Source: Asterias rubens (lineage: Eukaryota; Echinodermata; Asteroidea; Forcipulatida; Asteriidae). From it: a stretch of 64,000 nt of DNA. Under the pieces are notes generated by a model. It had not been told where the DNA came from. It saw only the letters and a list, made by a program, of their open reading frames with translations, and ran no database searches. Positions 1-10,776 of the stretch are shown one piece after another. The DNA lies in NCBI RefSeq assembly GCF_902459465.1, contig NC_047064.1, positions 4,738,762 to 4,802,761 of the forward strand. Reading direction: 5' to 3'. A program made the translations under genes and the position numbers. The first letter of the stretch is position 1. Every line of letters begins with the position of its first letter.

Positions 1-87
1 TCGCAACTATGTGCTTCCCCTTTTTTGTTTAGTGTGATCACCTCTCAATCATTCGTAGAGCACGGATCTCCTGCTTAATTTTTTTAG

Positions 88-560
88 CTGTTCCGATCCA
101 GTCGGAACAGCTTTTGTTTTCGTCGAGATTTTTATTATTTTTATTATCATTAGCTGTTCCGACCGTCCGTCGGAACAGGTATTGTTTTCGTCGAGATTTT
201 TTTAACGTTTTAGAAACGTTTTTTTTTTTTCAAAACGCCATAGGTTTAACGCACGACTTTTTTGTGCCAAAAATAATCTTAGAAACGGTAGAAATGAAAG
301 ACTTGAGTCCTATATTAAATCGAAGCTTAGTACGTAACTTAGTTTTTCTACGTATGATTTTTAATCTCTTAATCAATTAGCCGAGTTATTAAAGATATGA
401 ATATTTAATTAGGCAATCTTGTTAACAGCATATCTCCCAAAATAAACGTCCGATTTTCAAAAATTCTTCATATATTGATTCTCTGGGTATTGAAGATGTG
501 CAAAATGAAATAATTTTATATCTCACGTCATCTTGTAATTATTTTTATTAAATGTTTACA
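88..560 (+). repeat. Degenerate copy of the GTCGGAACAG / CCGGAAG tandem-repeat family
   Basis: Two copies of a unit with a small palindrome (GTTCCGACC...GTCGGAAC) followed by TTTTCGTCGAGATTTTT lie at about 88-215. They lead into a block (about 290-470) with a TTAAATCGAAGCTTA motif, a TATTTAATTAG motif and CATATCTC. The same block recurs near 3130-3260, 7780-7920 and 8420-8490, so it is a dispersed repeat rather than a gene. No coding capacity is visible. Confidence 0.6.
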
Positions 561-859
561 GTTATTATATAAGGAATAAAATCGCGTTATCTGTGTTGAT
601 AGATCCAATGGGGCCGCGGTTAAACGCGGGTGCTATTACCTAGATGATCTGAGTTCGAATCCTCTTCGAATTTCGACGAAATCAATATATAGAGGCATAC
701 ATTTTACATTTTTTTTACAATCAGAAATATGTACCTACATTAAAACGATCTGTACAACATGTTCTTTTTTCCCCAATTTTTGGCTCATGAGAAGCTTCTT
801 TCCTGGAAAATAAAACGGTCCTGATTTTGTCTTCGCGCAGCACGATCTTTGGTGTACGT

Positions 860-1035
860 TCTTGTATGGAGGAGAGTCTACAAACATGTACATGGTTATA
901 CGTTACAAAGCATGGAGGGAAGATAATGATAGTTGAAAGCTTGCCGTGTTGTTGAGGTTTTTGAGAAAGGAGTAAAAATAAATGTCACGAAAACTATTTT
1001 AGTCTTAGTTTTAGCATGGAGGTAGAAATAGCACA
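860..1035 (+). repeat. Partial copy of MITE-like family E
   Basis: The stretch contains GATAATGATAGTTGAAAGCTT, then GAGGTTTTTGAGAAAGGAGTAAAA and an ATGTCACGAAAACTATTTTAG motif. The same order occurs in the fuller copies at about 18180-18513 and 50847-51204. The ends are not recognisable, so this is a decayed fragment. Confidence 0.45.
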
Positions 1036-1779
1036 TGGTTTTAGCAAAGCATGTAAAAACGTATTAAGCTCTGAGCATGGCGCGTCTTTGACCGGGCTCG
1101 TTTCAGGCGACGAGCGTAGACGACGAAAATAGACCGCCCGGGATTTGGAATGATTTACGGGTAAAGTCACCTTGTTTGCGCCGAGGACCAATTGCCTAAA
1201 CTAATTCCAGTGTTTCGCGTTACTTTCGGAAATTAGACCATGATCGACAAACAAAAACTCTTTGACAGGAATACAAAAGCAGAGATTTGATTATGCTGAT
1301 CGTTTCTCTGGTGGTTGAGTGGCTCAGTTTTATAGCTGCTTATAATAAACAGGCAAAACATTTTGCTTTACAAAATTGCAGAAATTGAGCAGAACACCTG
1401 GATTCACAACTTGAACATGAGGCATGGTTAAGCTGCTTTTTGTGTTTAAAAAGGGGTTGTTCTAAAACCCCCCAGACCCCCACGACCCACGACCCACGAC
1501 CCTCCGACGTCCGCCCCGTGTTCGAAGTTCGAAGAATGTCCCAATTCCGAATTCATAAAATCGCTTTATGGTCGAGTAAGAATTAAGGTCCGATTTAGAA
1601 TTCAACAGTGTGTGATCCGTGACGCAACTTCCTTCCACGACTAGGCTTGACTTCAAGTCTGAGACTGCGGTTATATTTATCTGCATCAGCCACACAGAAT
1701 TGGGAGTATTTACTCTCCGCTTCCGCACGAGACAAGTGCACACCGATTGGGGACCCCAAACACTATGGAACGCCAAAGA

Positions 1780-2425
1780 GGCATTTAATCATCGGTGATG
1801 GTCTTTTGCAACCGGTGATCAAATTTGTCATCGGTGGTGGTCCTATGCGATCGGTGATCAACTTTAGCGAGCGGTGATAAAACTCGATCGGTGGTCCATT
1901 TTAGCGATCGGTCATGCATGTTCATGATCGGTGATGGTATATAGCGATCGGTCATGCATATTCACGACCGTTGATGGCTTTTTGCAATCGGTGGTCAACT
2001 TTAGTGATCGGTGGTGGCTTTTTGCAATCGGTCAACTTTAGTGATCGGTGGTGGCTTTTTGCAATCGGTCAACTTTAGTGATCGGTGGTGGCTTTTTGCA
2101 ATCGGTCAACGTTAGGGATCGGTGGTGGCTTTTTGCAGTTGGTCAACTTTAGGGATCGGTGGTGGCTTTTTGCAATCGGTCAACTTCAGGGATCGGTGAT
2201 GGCTTTTTGCATGCGGTCAACTTTAGTGATCGGTGGTGGCTTTTTGCAATCGGTCAACTCTAGTGATCGGTGGTGGCTTTTTGCAATCGGTCAACTTTAG
2301 GGATCGGTGATGGCTTTTTGCAATCGGTCAACTTAAGGGATCGGTGGTGGCTTTTGCAATCAGTCAACTTTAGGGATCGGTGGTGGCTTTTTGCAATCGG
2401 TCAACTTATGCAACCGGTGATGGGA
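1780..2425 (+). repeat. 37-bp minisatellite array
   Basis: A 37-bp unit (GTGATCGGTGGTGGCTTTTT then GCAATCGGTCAACTTTA) is repeated head to tail. The best units are between about 1995 and 2410. The left part (1780-1995) is diverged, with shorter and longer units around the same GATCGGT core. The unit length is not a multiple of three, and the open frames across the array are only a by-product of the repetition. Confidence 0.9.
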
Positions 2426-3084
2426 TGTTGGGATATCCGAATTTTGCGTCCGGTCGGTGCATGCCTACTTCAAAACCTATGATTGTGTAGATTGTGGATA
2501 TAAGTTGTTGTTATTTTCTAGTTAACACCACCATGGAGGAATAAATATTACATTCACCAGCGGGTTGACTGACTTGCCAAACATTTTTAGAAGAGTACCA
2601 TTTTATAGCTATGTAAGGGGGAACGCAACAAACATCAAATTAATCAGCTATTTCTAAAAAGATAATAATAATAATAACAAATGGGTAGGAGAGGGTGTGG
2701 AAGGTTTATCTATGTCCCACAATTGGCTGTCGTCTTCCGGAAATAGTGTATGCCGGGGAAATACAAATATTTATATTCAGTGAAGGGAAATGATTTTGAA
2801 CAAGAGTCTCTACCGATAGTTTTGTGTGTAAGGGGAAATCTGAAATCATATAAGTAGCCCTGTGTAAACAGACCCGGAGGTGGTGAGAACATTATGACCA
2901 CACAAAAACCGTTTTGATGGAAAACACATATTATTATGTGCATCATGAATGTGATGGACAAACAGAGACCGGGACGCACTCAAAACGTTTTATAAAAGGC
3001 TATAGGTAAAGTATTATACAAATATTTCCTTGTAATAAACGGAGAGGCACGTATTAATTGAATCCAAAGCGAAAAACGTACTAT

Positions 3085-3850
3085 ATAAAGTTCTTAATTT
3101 AGGGGGGTGAATAAAGTATAAAGATAAAATAGTTAAATCTTATATAAAATTGAAGCTTGAAAATAAGCTTTACTCTAAACGTAATTTTGTTTTAAATTAT
3201 TAATAAATTAACCTTGTGATCTTCATTTGCATATTTAATTAGTAAATCTTAATAGAGCGCCATATCTCAAGAAGTATACTTCCGGGTCAACCGGAAGTTG
3301 GCCCATTTTTTGTTTCAGTTATACTACACAATCAATCTTCATTTTTTGTTTCAGTTATAGACTCCTTTTAAATTTTTACTTTGGAAAACCGTGACCCCAT
3401 GTTGACCTTTATTTTCGGGTCAACCTGAATTGGGACCAGATCTCAAGACCTATACAACCTATTTCAAACTTGTTCCAGTTTCCGCGACCCCATGTTGACC
3501 TCTACTTCCGGGTCAACCGGAAGTGGGACCATATCTCAAGAACTATACGACCGATTTTCAAACCTTTTTTCAGTTGCACACTCCTTTGTGTTAAATATTA
3601 ACTTTGAAAAATGTGTCCCCTTGTTGACCTCTACTACAGGGTCAACCGGAAGTGGGACCATACCTCAAAAACTACACAACTAATTTCCAAACCCTTTTTT
3701 ACTTAGAGACTCTTTGAGCATTAAGGATTAACCTTAACAGAATTTGGCCCCCATATTGACCGAGCTCTATACTTCCAGGTCAACCGGAAGTAGGACAATA
3801 TCCCAAGAACTTCACAACCTATGTTCAAACCTTTTTTCAGTTATAGCCTA
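3085..3850 (+). repeat. Tandem repeat block with palindromic CTTCCGGGTCAACCGGAAG core
   Basis: Units of about 110-130 bp each carry a GACCCCATGTTGACCTCTAC lead, a palindrome with arms CTTCCGG and CCGGAAG around GTCAA, then CATATCTCAAGAACTATAC and a CAGTTATAGACTCCTT segment. At least four units are recognisable, with growing divergence toward the right. The 5' flank (3130-3260) matches the flank of the other blocks near 7.8 and 8.4 kb. Confidence 0.8.
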
Positions 3851-3939
3851 ACAAACAGTACAGTATCGAGCCAATGGTGGCATGTACCGGCGTCGAGTTT
3901 CGATACGGTGCCGTTAATTATGATGATGATATTGAGCCA

Positions 3940-4300
3940 GAATTGGGCCAGTGCTGGCCTTCTTCCGGTCAAGCGTCATGTCCTTGCTAGTAAAGTGCCC
4001 ACACTTGGCCAATGTCGGTTTTATAGAGGCAAACTATTTTAGTTAGGACGGAGGTTTGCCTGTCTTGGCCAATATTGGTTTTGTGCGGCACACCGTTTCG
4101 GCAAAATGATGAACCTTTAATGGGACAACGCTGGTTTTGTAGCGGTGCACCATTTTGAGAAAGTAGTAGAAAACCTGCAGTGGTCCAATACTGGTTTTGT
4201 GGCACACCATTTGGGAAAACAGGCAGAAAACCTCGGTGTCATATAGAAAACCTTTTCGGGGTCAATCATGCCAATACTGGCTTTGGCAAAACGGTAAAGA
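3940..4300 (+). repeat. Tandem repeat with CCAATACTGGTTTTGTGGC unit
   Basis: Degenerate units of about 70-75 bp carry the motif CCAATACTGGTTTTGT followed by GGCACACCATTTTGGCAAAA and AGAAAACCT. The same unit reappears at about 6712-6900, just after the duplicated segment. Confidence 0.65.
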
Positions 4301-4328
4301 AATATTTTCTAATTACTAAACCGACTTG

Positions 4329-4876
4329 ATATTTAAAAAGGAATTAGCCCATGCAAGTTATTGAAGCTGGGGTGGATTTCACAAAGAGTTAGGACTAGTC
4401 TTATCTCGAGTTAGGAAGAGTTAATCGTCCTAACTTAGGACTAGCCATACGTTTCTTATATCTCCAAGGACTATGTCCTAAGTTAGGACTAGGCCTAACT
4501 CTCTGTGAAATCGACCCCTGATGGTACCGGCATTTTGAGAAACCGAATACTATTAATAAAACAAAGTTCTAAAATGTATACCTCCTTTGTTATTTTGATG
4601 GTTTTTACATAGCATTTTTAATTTGATTTATTCATTGCTGCCGTTTTTTCATTTTTTATGTTTTGTGTTTATCATGGACAACTACACTTTATTGTAATGA
4701 ACTTTTTTATTGCAAAGTAATTTCATTTAAATTTAATATATTTGTTATACTTTTTGCATTTTTATTTTATCAATAAAAACTTACGAGTTAAAATGCTGGT
4801 TGAATTTTCGTCTGATAATGAAAGTTTTACTTTCTGTCATCTGTCTACTGGTTTGTTGGCGGCACACCATTTTGGC
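4329..4876 (+). repeat. Left copy of a ~550-bp direct duplication
   Basis: The segment runs from GATATTTAAAAAGGAATTAG to GGCGGCACACCATTTTGG and is repeated almost base for base at 6181-6736. Inside it lies an inverted-repeat element (about 4376-4514) bounded by ATTTCACAAAGAGTTAGGAC and its reverse complement. The near identity suggests a fairly recent duplication. Confidence 0.85.
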
Positions 4877-6003
4877 TTTTCTCACACTGCATATTCATGC
4901 TCGCTGAAATGGACTCCTTGACATGACTTTGCTTTACTCGCTTTCACAAATAAAACATAACTATATTCATGGGTTACACCTAAATTAATTATGTAACTTG
5001 GCTTGCATCTGTTGTTGTTCGGTATAAAGTCCATAAAATAATATAAATGAAGACATGTGTTTTTTAATGCCCTACTCAGTTATAAACGCATATCCAATGT
5101 CTTTTGATATTATCAGTCCTGTAAAAGCATTATCTCGTAACTTAAAAACAAGAAAAAAAATACGAAATTAACTCAGACAATCCCGGCCATACCTCATTGG
5201 GCCACCCCTACCCCCTTTCAATGTTGGTTCCATTTGCCGACTGTTCGATTTGCCGACTGTGTTCCGAATTACAGTCAACATTGAGCGGGGGCGGGGGGGG
5301 GGGGTCAAGTGTTTTGAATTTGAATGTGAATGGGAAAAGCACAGTGTTGCGTTCATGTCTGTCGGTTCACCACACGGTTAACCATTACATTTTGACTGCT
5401 AACTTACCGGGAAATGTCTTTTTTTCAACACGAAAATGCCATTACAGTCCACAAACAACACATAACCTGTTGTTATTATTATTCAACCACCTCTTTCGTT
5501 TTTTTTACACAAACTCAAACGGTTAACCCTTTATACCAAATAGAAAAGAAAATTCATTAACTTCCTTATTTACTTTACTACGGTGAACCGTGTAAACTTG
5601 ATTCAAGCCTGCAATCGTTTCTTCCAGTCAACTTGATAGCAAATACAGTATTGCCCCAAATAGCGCCCTATTGTTACCTTGTCCCATGACAGCTAACACA
5701 GAGGAATAACAGCCACCTCAGACTTGAAATCAAGTCTATGGACGCTGAGCATCACTGTGCTTGAGTTTGTATGCGACTCCATGGTGTAATAACTAAGAGA
5801 TACGCTTAACAAAGCATAGTTGAAGCTAAAATGACTCCAGGATGGTGAAAGCAGAATTTTGTTCAATCTTATTTGTATCAGCTTAACTCGCCATACAATT
5901 AATATTAATCGCTTATACCCATTCTTTCATTTTCCAAGTGCATTTTTTATACTACTATTTTACCTATTACTTGTGAATCCTGCCAACATAATACGGGCCT
6001 AAT

Positions 6004-6026
6004 GGTGCAACCCCCCCCCCCCCCCC
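6004..6026 (+). repeat. Poly(C) tract
   Basis: An uninterrupted run of C of roughly 17 bases. Similar runs occur at about 38830 and 39655. Confidence 0.9.
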
Positions 6027-6180
6027 TTCTCAAAAGACAGATAAAATACAAAAGTTGCCTGTGTGTGTACTTTTGTGTTAACACGCTGTACTCGGCAATA
6101 AATAATAATAATTTATGTTAATGCACAATACAGTTAGCCACCTTCCCCAACCCTACAAAACATCATTACTGATTTGCTAG

Positions 6181-6736
6181 TGATATTTAAAAAGGAATTA
6201 GCCCATGCAAGTTATTGAAGCTGGGGTGGATTTCACAAAGAGTTAAGACTAGTCTTATCTCGAGTTAGGAAGAGTTAATCGTCCTAACTTAGGACTAGCC
6301 ATACGTTTCTTATATCTCCAAGGACTATGTCCTAAGTTAGGACTAGGCCTAACTCTCTGTGAAATCGACCCCTGATGGTACCGGCATTTTGAGAAACCGA
6401 ATACTGTTAATAAAACAAAATTCTAAAATGTATACCTCCTTTATTATTTTATTGGTTTTTACATAGCATTTTTAATTTGATTTATTCATTGCTGCTGTTT
6501 TTTTCATTTTTTATGTTTTGTGTTTATCATGGACAACTACACTTTATTGTAATGAACTTTTTTATTGCAAAGTAATTTCATTTAAATTTAATATATTTGA
6601 TATACTTTTTGCATTTTTATTTTATAATAAAAACTTTCGAGTTAAAATGCTGGTTGAATTTTCGTCTGATAATGAAAGTTTACTGTGAAATGAAAGTTAT
6701 CTGTCTACTGGTTTGTTGGCGGCACACCATTTTGGC
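6181..6736 (+). repeat. Right copy of the ~550-bp direct duplication
   Basis: Nearly identical to 4329-4876, with a few substitutions and 1-bp indels plus a small change near the right end (around 6683-6700). It contains the same inner inverted repeat with the AGTTAGGACTAG motif (about 6228-6374). Confidence 0.85.
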
Positions 6737-6900
6737 AAAATGGTAGAAAACCTCTATTGTGCCATCACTGGTTTTGTAGCTGTACCATAGACAATCTTTT
6801 CTGGGCCAATACTTTTTTTTAGCGCCACGCCATTTTGACAAAATTAATGGTATAGAAAACTTTTTCTGGGCCAATACTGGTTTCGAAGTGGCACATGCAT
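6712..6900 (+). repeat. Further copies of the CCAATACTGGTTTTGT tandem unit
   Basis: Three degenerate units with CACACCATTTTGGCAAAATGG and GAAAACCTCTATTG, matching the array at 3940-4300. The order array-duplication-array suggests one larger duplicated block. Confidence 0.6.
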
Positions 6901-7690
6901 ATTAATTAGGAAATCTTTGCAGCATCATATCTCAAGAACTTCACGGCCGACTTTTCAACTGTTTGTTTTTAAAGACTCCTTGGGGGTTGGAGATTAATTT
7001 GAAAAAACTGTGACCTCAAGTTGACCTCTACTTCCGCGTCAACCGGAAGTGTCACCATATCTCAAGAACTATACAGCAGATTTTCAAAATATTTTTAGGT
7101 ATAAACTCCTTAGGCATAAAATATTAACTTTAAAAAACCGTGACCTCAAGTTGACCCCTACTTCCTGATCAACCGGAAGTGGGACCATATCTCAAGAACT
7201 ATACAACAGATTATCAATTTTGGTTCAGTTATAGACTCCTTCGGCATTCAAGATTAGTTTGAAACAACTTTGACCCCATGTTGACCTTTATTTCCGGGTC
7301 AACCGGAAGTGAACCCTTATCTAAAAAAGTACAAAGCTAATGTTCAACTTCAGTTGTAGACTCTTAGGCAATAAATATTAGCTTTGGAAAACTGTGACCC
7401 CAAGTTGACCTCTACTTCTGGGTCAACCGGAAGTGGGACTATATATCAAGATCTACACAACCGATTTTATAGACTCATTGGCATTGCAGATTAATCTTTG
7501 GTAGCTGTGGGCCCATGTTGACCTTTACTTACGGGTCAACCGGGAAGTAAAACCTTATAACAAGAGCTACACAACTTTTTTGAAACCTTTGTTCAGTTAT
7601 ATATTCCTTGGGCAATGAAGCACATAATCCAAGCAAAACAAGAAGGAACAGCTTCGTGTTTGTTCCCAAACACTTAATGCCTTGTTATTA
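6895..7690 (+). repeat. Tandem block of the CTTCCGGGTCAACCGGAAG family, copy 2
   Basis: Five or six units of about 110-130 bp, each with GTTGACCTCTACTTCC, GTCAACCGGAAGTG and ATATCTCAAGAACTATAC. The block begins after CATATTAATTAGGAAATCTT and ends with ACATAATCCAAGCAAAACAA then GAACAGCTTCGTGTTTGTTC. The same order of units and the same ends occur at 8430-9250, so the whole block is duplicated. Confidence 0.85.
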
Positions 7691-7739
7691 TTATTCTTTG
7701 TTTCTCCCTAAATCCCATAGTGTTTGTACACGTTTTTGC

Positions 7740-7960
7740 GGCAGCCTAATCTCCTAAACCATAATACGAAAGAGTGAGTTTATTATACCAAATTGAAGCT
7801 TAGAACATAAGCTTAATTCTTATCGTAAAAAATGTAAAAAAAATTAATTAATAAGCCTTAATTAAGCTTGTGAATATTTAATTAGCAAACCTAGTTAACA
7901 CCATATCTCAAAAATTAGACCGCCGATCCTGAAACTTTTTTCAGCTATACACTAGTCAGG
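7740..7960 (+). repeat. 5'-flank module of the CCGGAAG tandem family
   Basis: A module with AATTGAAGCTTAGAACATAAGC, GTGAATATTTAATTAGCAAA and CACCATATCTCAAAAATTAG. It also occurs at about 290-470 and 3130-3260, each time left of a repeat block or a remnant of one. Confidence 0.55.
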
Positions 7961-8429
7961 TCCTGTTAATGTGATTTCCGACATAAAATTCTGGACGACG
8001 TCACCATGACGTCATGTAATGCACGTTTTGTGTCTGTGCACAAACACAATGGCTCTTCAAATCTATACTTTAAACTGGTCAAAAACACAATAACTTCTAA
8101 ATAGTTTATTTGTTAGTTTCCTAAATATCATATGTGTAGAAAAATACACTGATTCTAATAAGATTTGTTTCAGTCCATAAAAGCAATCAATGTTCGTCTA
8201 TTAATTAATTAATCAATTAGGATCTTGGCATCATGGGTACAACGTAGTACTTCATAAATTGGGGCAGTCACTTTCATTTCAGTATTTAGACATCTCTATG
8301 GCTCTTGCAACACACTGCGAACCTGTATGGGTTGAGGACTCTTGGGGAGAGTCTGAGAAGACGATGTCGTGATGTTTGCATCTTTAATTTGTTTTTGAAA
8401 AATGGCAACTAGTAACTAATTAACCACAT

Positions 8430-9247
8430 GACCCTTATTTGCATATTCAATCAGAAAATCTTTGCAGCACCATATCTCAAGAAGTATACAGCCGATTTTA
8501 AGACTGTTTGTTGCTAAAGACTCTTTGGGGATTGGAAATTAATTTTGAAAAATCGTGACCTCAAGTTGACCCCTACTTCCGGGTCGGCCGGAAGTGGGGC
8601 CATATCTCAAGAACTATTCATCAGGTTATAAAACTTTTTTCAGTTATAAACTCCTTAGGCATGAAAATATAACTTTTGACAAACCGTGACCTCAAGTTGA
8701 CCTCTACTTCCGGGTCAACCGGAAGTGGGACCATATCTCAAGAAATATACAACCGATTTTCAAACTTTTTTCAGTTAAAGACTCCTTGGACATTCAAGAT
8801 TAGTTTGAAACACATTTGACCCCATGTTGACCTTTACTTCCGGGTCGACCGGTAGTTGGCCAATATCTCAAGAAGTACAAAGCCAATGTTCAAACTTCAG
8901 TTATAGACTCTAAGGCAATAAATATTAACTTTGAAAAACTGTGACCCTATGTTGACCTCTACTTCTGGGCAACCGGAAGTGGGACTATATATCAAGATCT
9001 TCACAACCGATTGCTTAAACTTTTTCAGTTATAGACTCCTTGGCATTGCAGATTAGTCTTTGGTAGCTGTGGGCCCATTTTGACCTTTACTTGTGGGTCA
9101 ACCGGGAAGTGTGACCTTATACCAAGAGCTACACATCTTTTTTGAAACTTTTTTTTTCCAGTTATATATTCCTTGGGTAATGAAGCACATAATCCAAGCA
9201 AAACATTACGGAACAGCTTCGTGTTTGTTCACAAACACTTAATGTCT

Positions 9248-9250
<3 letters not shown>
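8430..9250 (+). repeat. Tandem block of the CTTCCGGGTCAACCGGAAG family, copy 3
   Basis: This block matches 6895-7690 unit by unit, including the unit-specific variants (the unit with TCTTTGGTAGCTGTGGGCCC and the terminal GAACAGCTTCGTGTTTGTTC). The palindromic cores are well kept, for example CTTCCGGGTCAACCGGAAG at about 8707. A T tract of about 30 bases follows at 9250-9280. Confidence 0.85.
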
Positions 9251-9278
<28 letters not shown>

Positions 9279-9825
9279 CAGGACAGAATATCTCATTTAT
9301 GACAAATCTGAAAATTGTTCATGATTTGTAGAATTCCAAGGCGGAAACGTTGAAACGTTTTGTTTAAAAAGCTTGCACTGCAAAAAGGGTAATGTAATTA
9401 GGTGCAAGGTGGTCTGTAGCTATAGCAACCAAGTTAGCGCTTGCGCAATATTTGCGAAAAGATCTTTACGGCAAAATGTGTAGAAATTGATGGCGCCCTC
9501 TTTTGAATCAACTCTATGTCAATTTACCGTAATGGGGACACACACGCACTTTAGTTTAGTAAGATAAAGTGAAATTGTTGCTATCTTTTCGATTACAAGA
9601 TACTTTCCAACAATAATTGGGCCTATGTTTTTAATGTATTCGCTATCAATCTGGGTATCTGATTATATTTGCATAATAAAATAAAAGGTCAAACTATCCT
9701 ATATTTACATTCCCCGTTTGCTGACGTGTAAAACAAAATAAAAACAACACCGACATCAATGTTAGTTAACCATTAAACGAAGTCAACAAGATTATATTAA
9801 AGATAACGAGAACGTGGTAGAACAT

Positions 9826-9947
9826 CATGCCGTAGACTTGCGGACAAATCGTTAAATGTCTGTCGCAACTATAGGGATAATTTAGTTGCGGGAGAGCCGT
9901 TGTGCTATCATCACGACAGACATTTCAACGACTTGTACACAAGTCTA
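9826..9947. repeat. Hairpin-forming inverted repeat
   Basis: GTAGACTTGCGGACAAATCG with AAATGTCTGTCG on the left pairs imperfectly with CGACAGACATTT ... CGACTTGTACACAAGTCTAC on the right, around a loop of roughly 50 bases that itself has GCAACTA/TAGTTGC pairing. It could be a small inverted-repeat transposon remnant. I have no evidence that it is an RNA gene. Confidence 0.6.
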
Positions 9948-10311
9948 CACCTAACGGGAACGGTTGGTCACAAATTAAATGTCGGTAATCGATTGCCTAG
10001 TCTACTAAACAATACTAAGGTAAACAACAACAAAGAAACAAACAGTTGGAGTCATTGACTGAATGACGGTGATGAAACTTACAACTATCACAAACTGTTC
10101 GATTGTTAATGCATGGAGGAAGGACCGCCTGAAACATCTTTTTGTGTATACAATAAATTTGTGCAACCTTGTGCCATAACATTCCACATGTTATCAGTTT
10201 TAGCGATACGAACCCACGTCCTCACCGTCAAAAAAAAAATCATAATCGTTTGAGTAAAGGTCGATTTTAGATTGCATGCAGTCTGGCTTCTCATGCAACG
10301 TTTGCACACTA

Positions 10312-10483
10312 TGGACCTTTTCGAAACCACGGCTTTGACTTTGGATTCGGCTTCAGGCCCCGTCCTCCCGTATGAAGCCCTGAGCGGGTACGCAAAAAAA
10401 CACACGCAATATTGTAAAACAACTGCGGGGTCAAGCTAGCCTGAGCCGAATCTGGAGCCGAAGCCGTAGTTTCGAAAAGGGCC
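10312..10483. repeat. Inverted-repeat (MITE-like) element O
   Basis: The left arm reads GGACCTTTTCGAAACCACGG then CTTTGACTTTGGATTCGGCT. The right arm is its imperfect reverse complement ending CCGTAGTTTCGAAAAGGGCC. It lies about 160 bp upstream of the TATA box of the Kazal gene. Confidence 0.7.
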
Positions 10484-10548
10484 TATTTCTCCCCCATGGT
10501 TTACACCACCACTTATTCTACCAGCAGGCACACGGGCATGTGATCACT

Positions 10549-10556
10549 ATGCAAAT
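10549..10556 (+). promoter_or_regulatory. Octamer-like motif ATGCAAAT
   Basis: An exact ATGCAAAT, the POU-domain (Oct) binding consensus, lies about 90 bp upstream of the TATA box of the Kazal gene. One 8-base match can arise by chance in AT-rich DNA, so this is only a candidate site. Confidence 0.25.
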
Positions 10557-10640
10557 TAGTTCCCGATACTCTACAGATTGCTATATTCTTCTTAGCAATT
10601 GAAGTGTAAATAAACGAGACTCTATAGACTATCAAAGCTA

Positions 10641-10647
10641 TATAAAA
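10641..10647 (+). promoter_or_regulatory. TATA box of the Kazal inhibitor gene
   Basis: TATAAAA lies in the context CTATATAAAACAG, 93 bp upstream of the start codon at 10734. Transcription would start about 30 bp downstream (near 10672), giving a short 5' UTR of some 60 nt. This fits a small, strongly expressed secreted-protein gene. The start site is inferred from spacing only. Confidence 0.6.
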
Positions 10648-10733
10648 CAGTAACAACACTATTTCCAGAGTACAGAATAGAATTTTCTCTCAACATCACA
10701 ACAAGGTGTCGTAACTGGGCTACAAACAACACC

Positions 10734-10776
10734 ATGAGATCAGTTTATGTTCTGTTGTGGTTGTTCGCCATTGGAG
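10734..10776 (+). CDS. Kazal inhibitor exon 1 (signal peptide)
   Basis: Encodes residues 1-14 and the first base of codon 15, starting MRSVYVLLWLFAIG. The start codon context is ACACCATGA. The donor is G|GTAAGC and the intron phase is 1. Confidence 0.88.

Larger units (their letters stand above)
1..10600. other. Repeat-rich intergenic region with no supported gene
   Basis: I find no exon-like coding segment here: the open frames are short, contain no recognisable domain and mostly fall within repeats. The region holds a 37-bp minisatellite, several blocks of a tandem family built on a palindrome of the ACTTCCGG/CCGGAAGT type, a duplicated segment of about 550 bp, homopolymer tracts of C, G and T, and a hairpin element near 9.9 kb. 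The stretches at about 450-850, 1040-1780, 2430-3080, 4880-6180 and 9280-9820 show nothing I can name beyond AT-rich sequence and simple repeats. Confidence 0.7.

Noticed and set aside
2085..2482. Repetitive open frames across 2085-2482
   Set aside because: They only reflect the 37-bp minisatellite; the unit is not a multiple of three, so frames repeat every three units by arithmetic.
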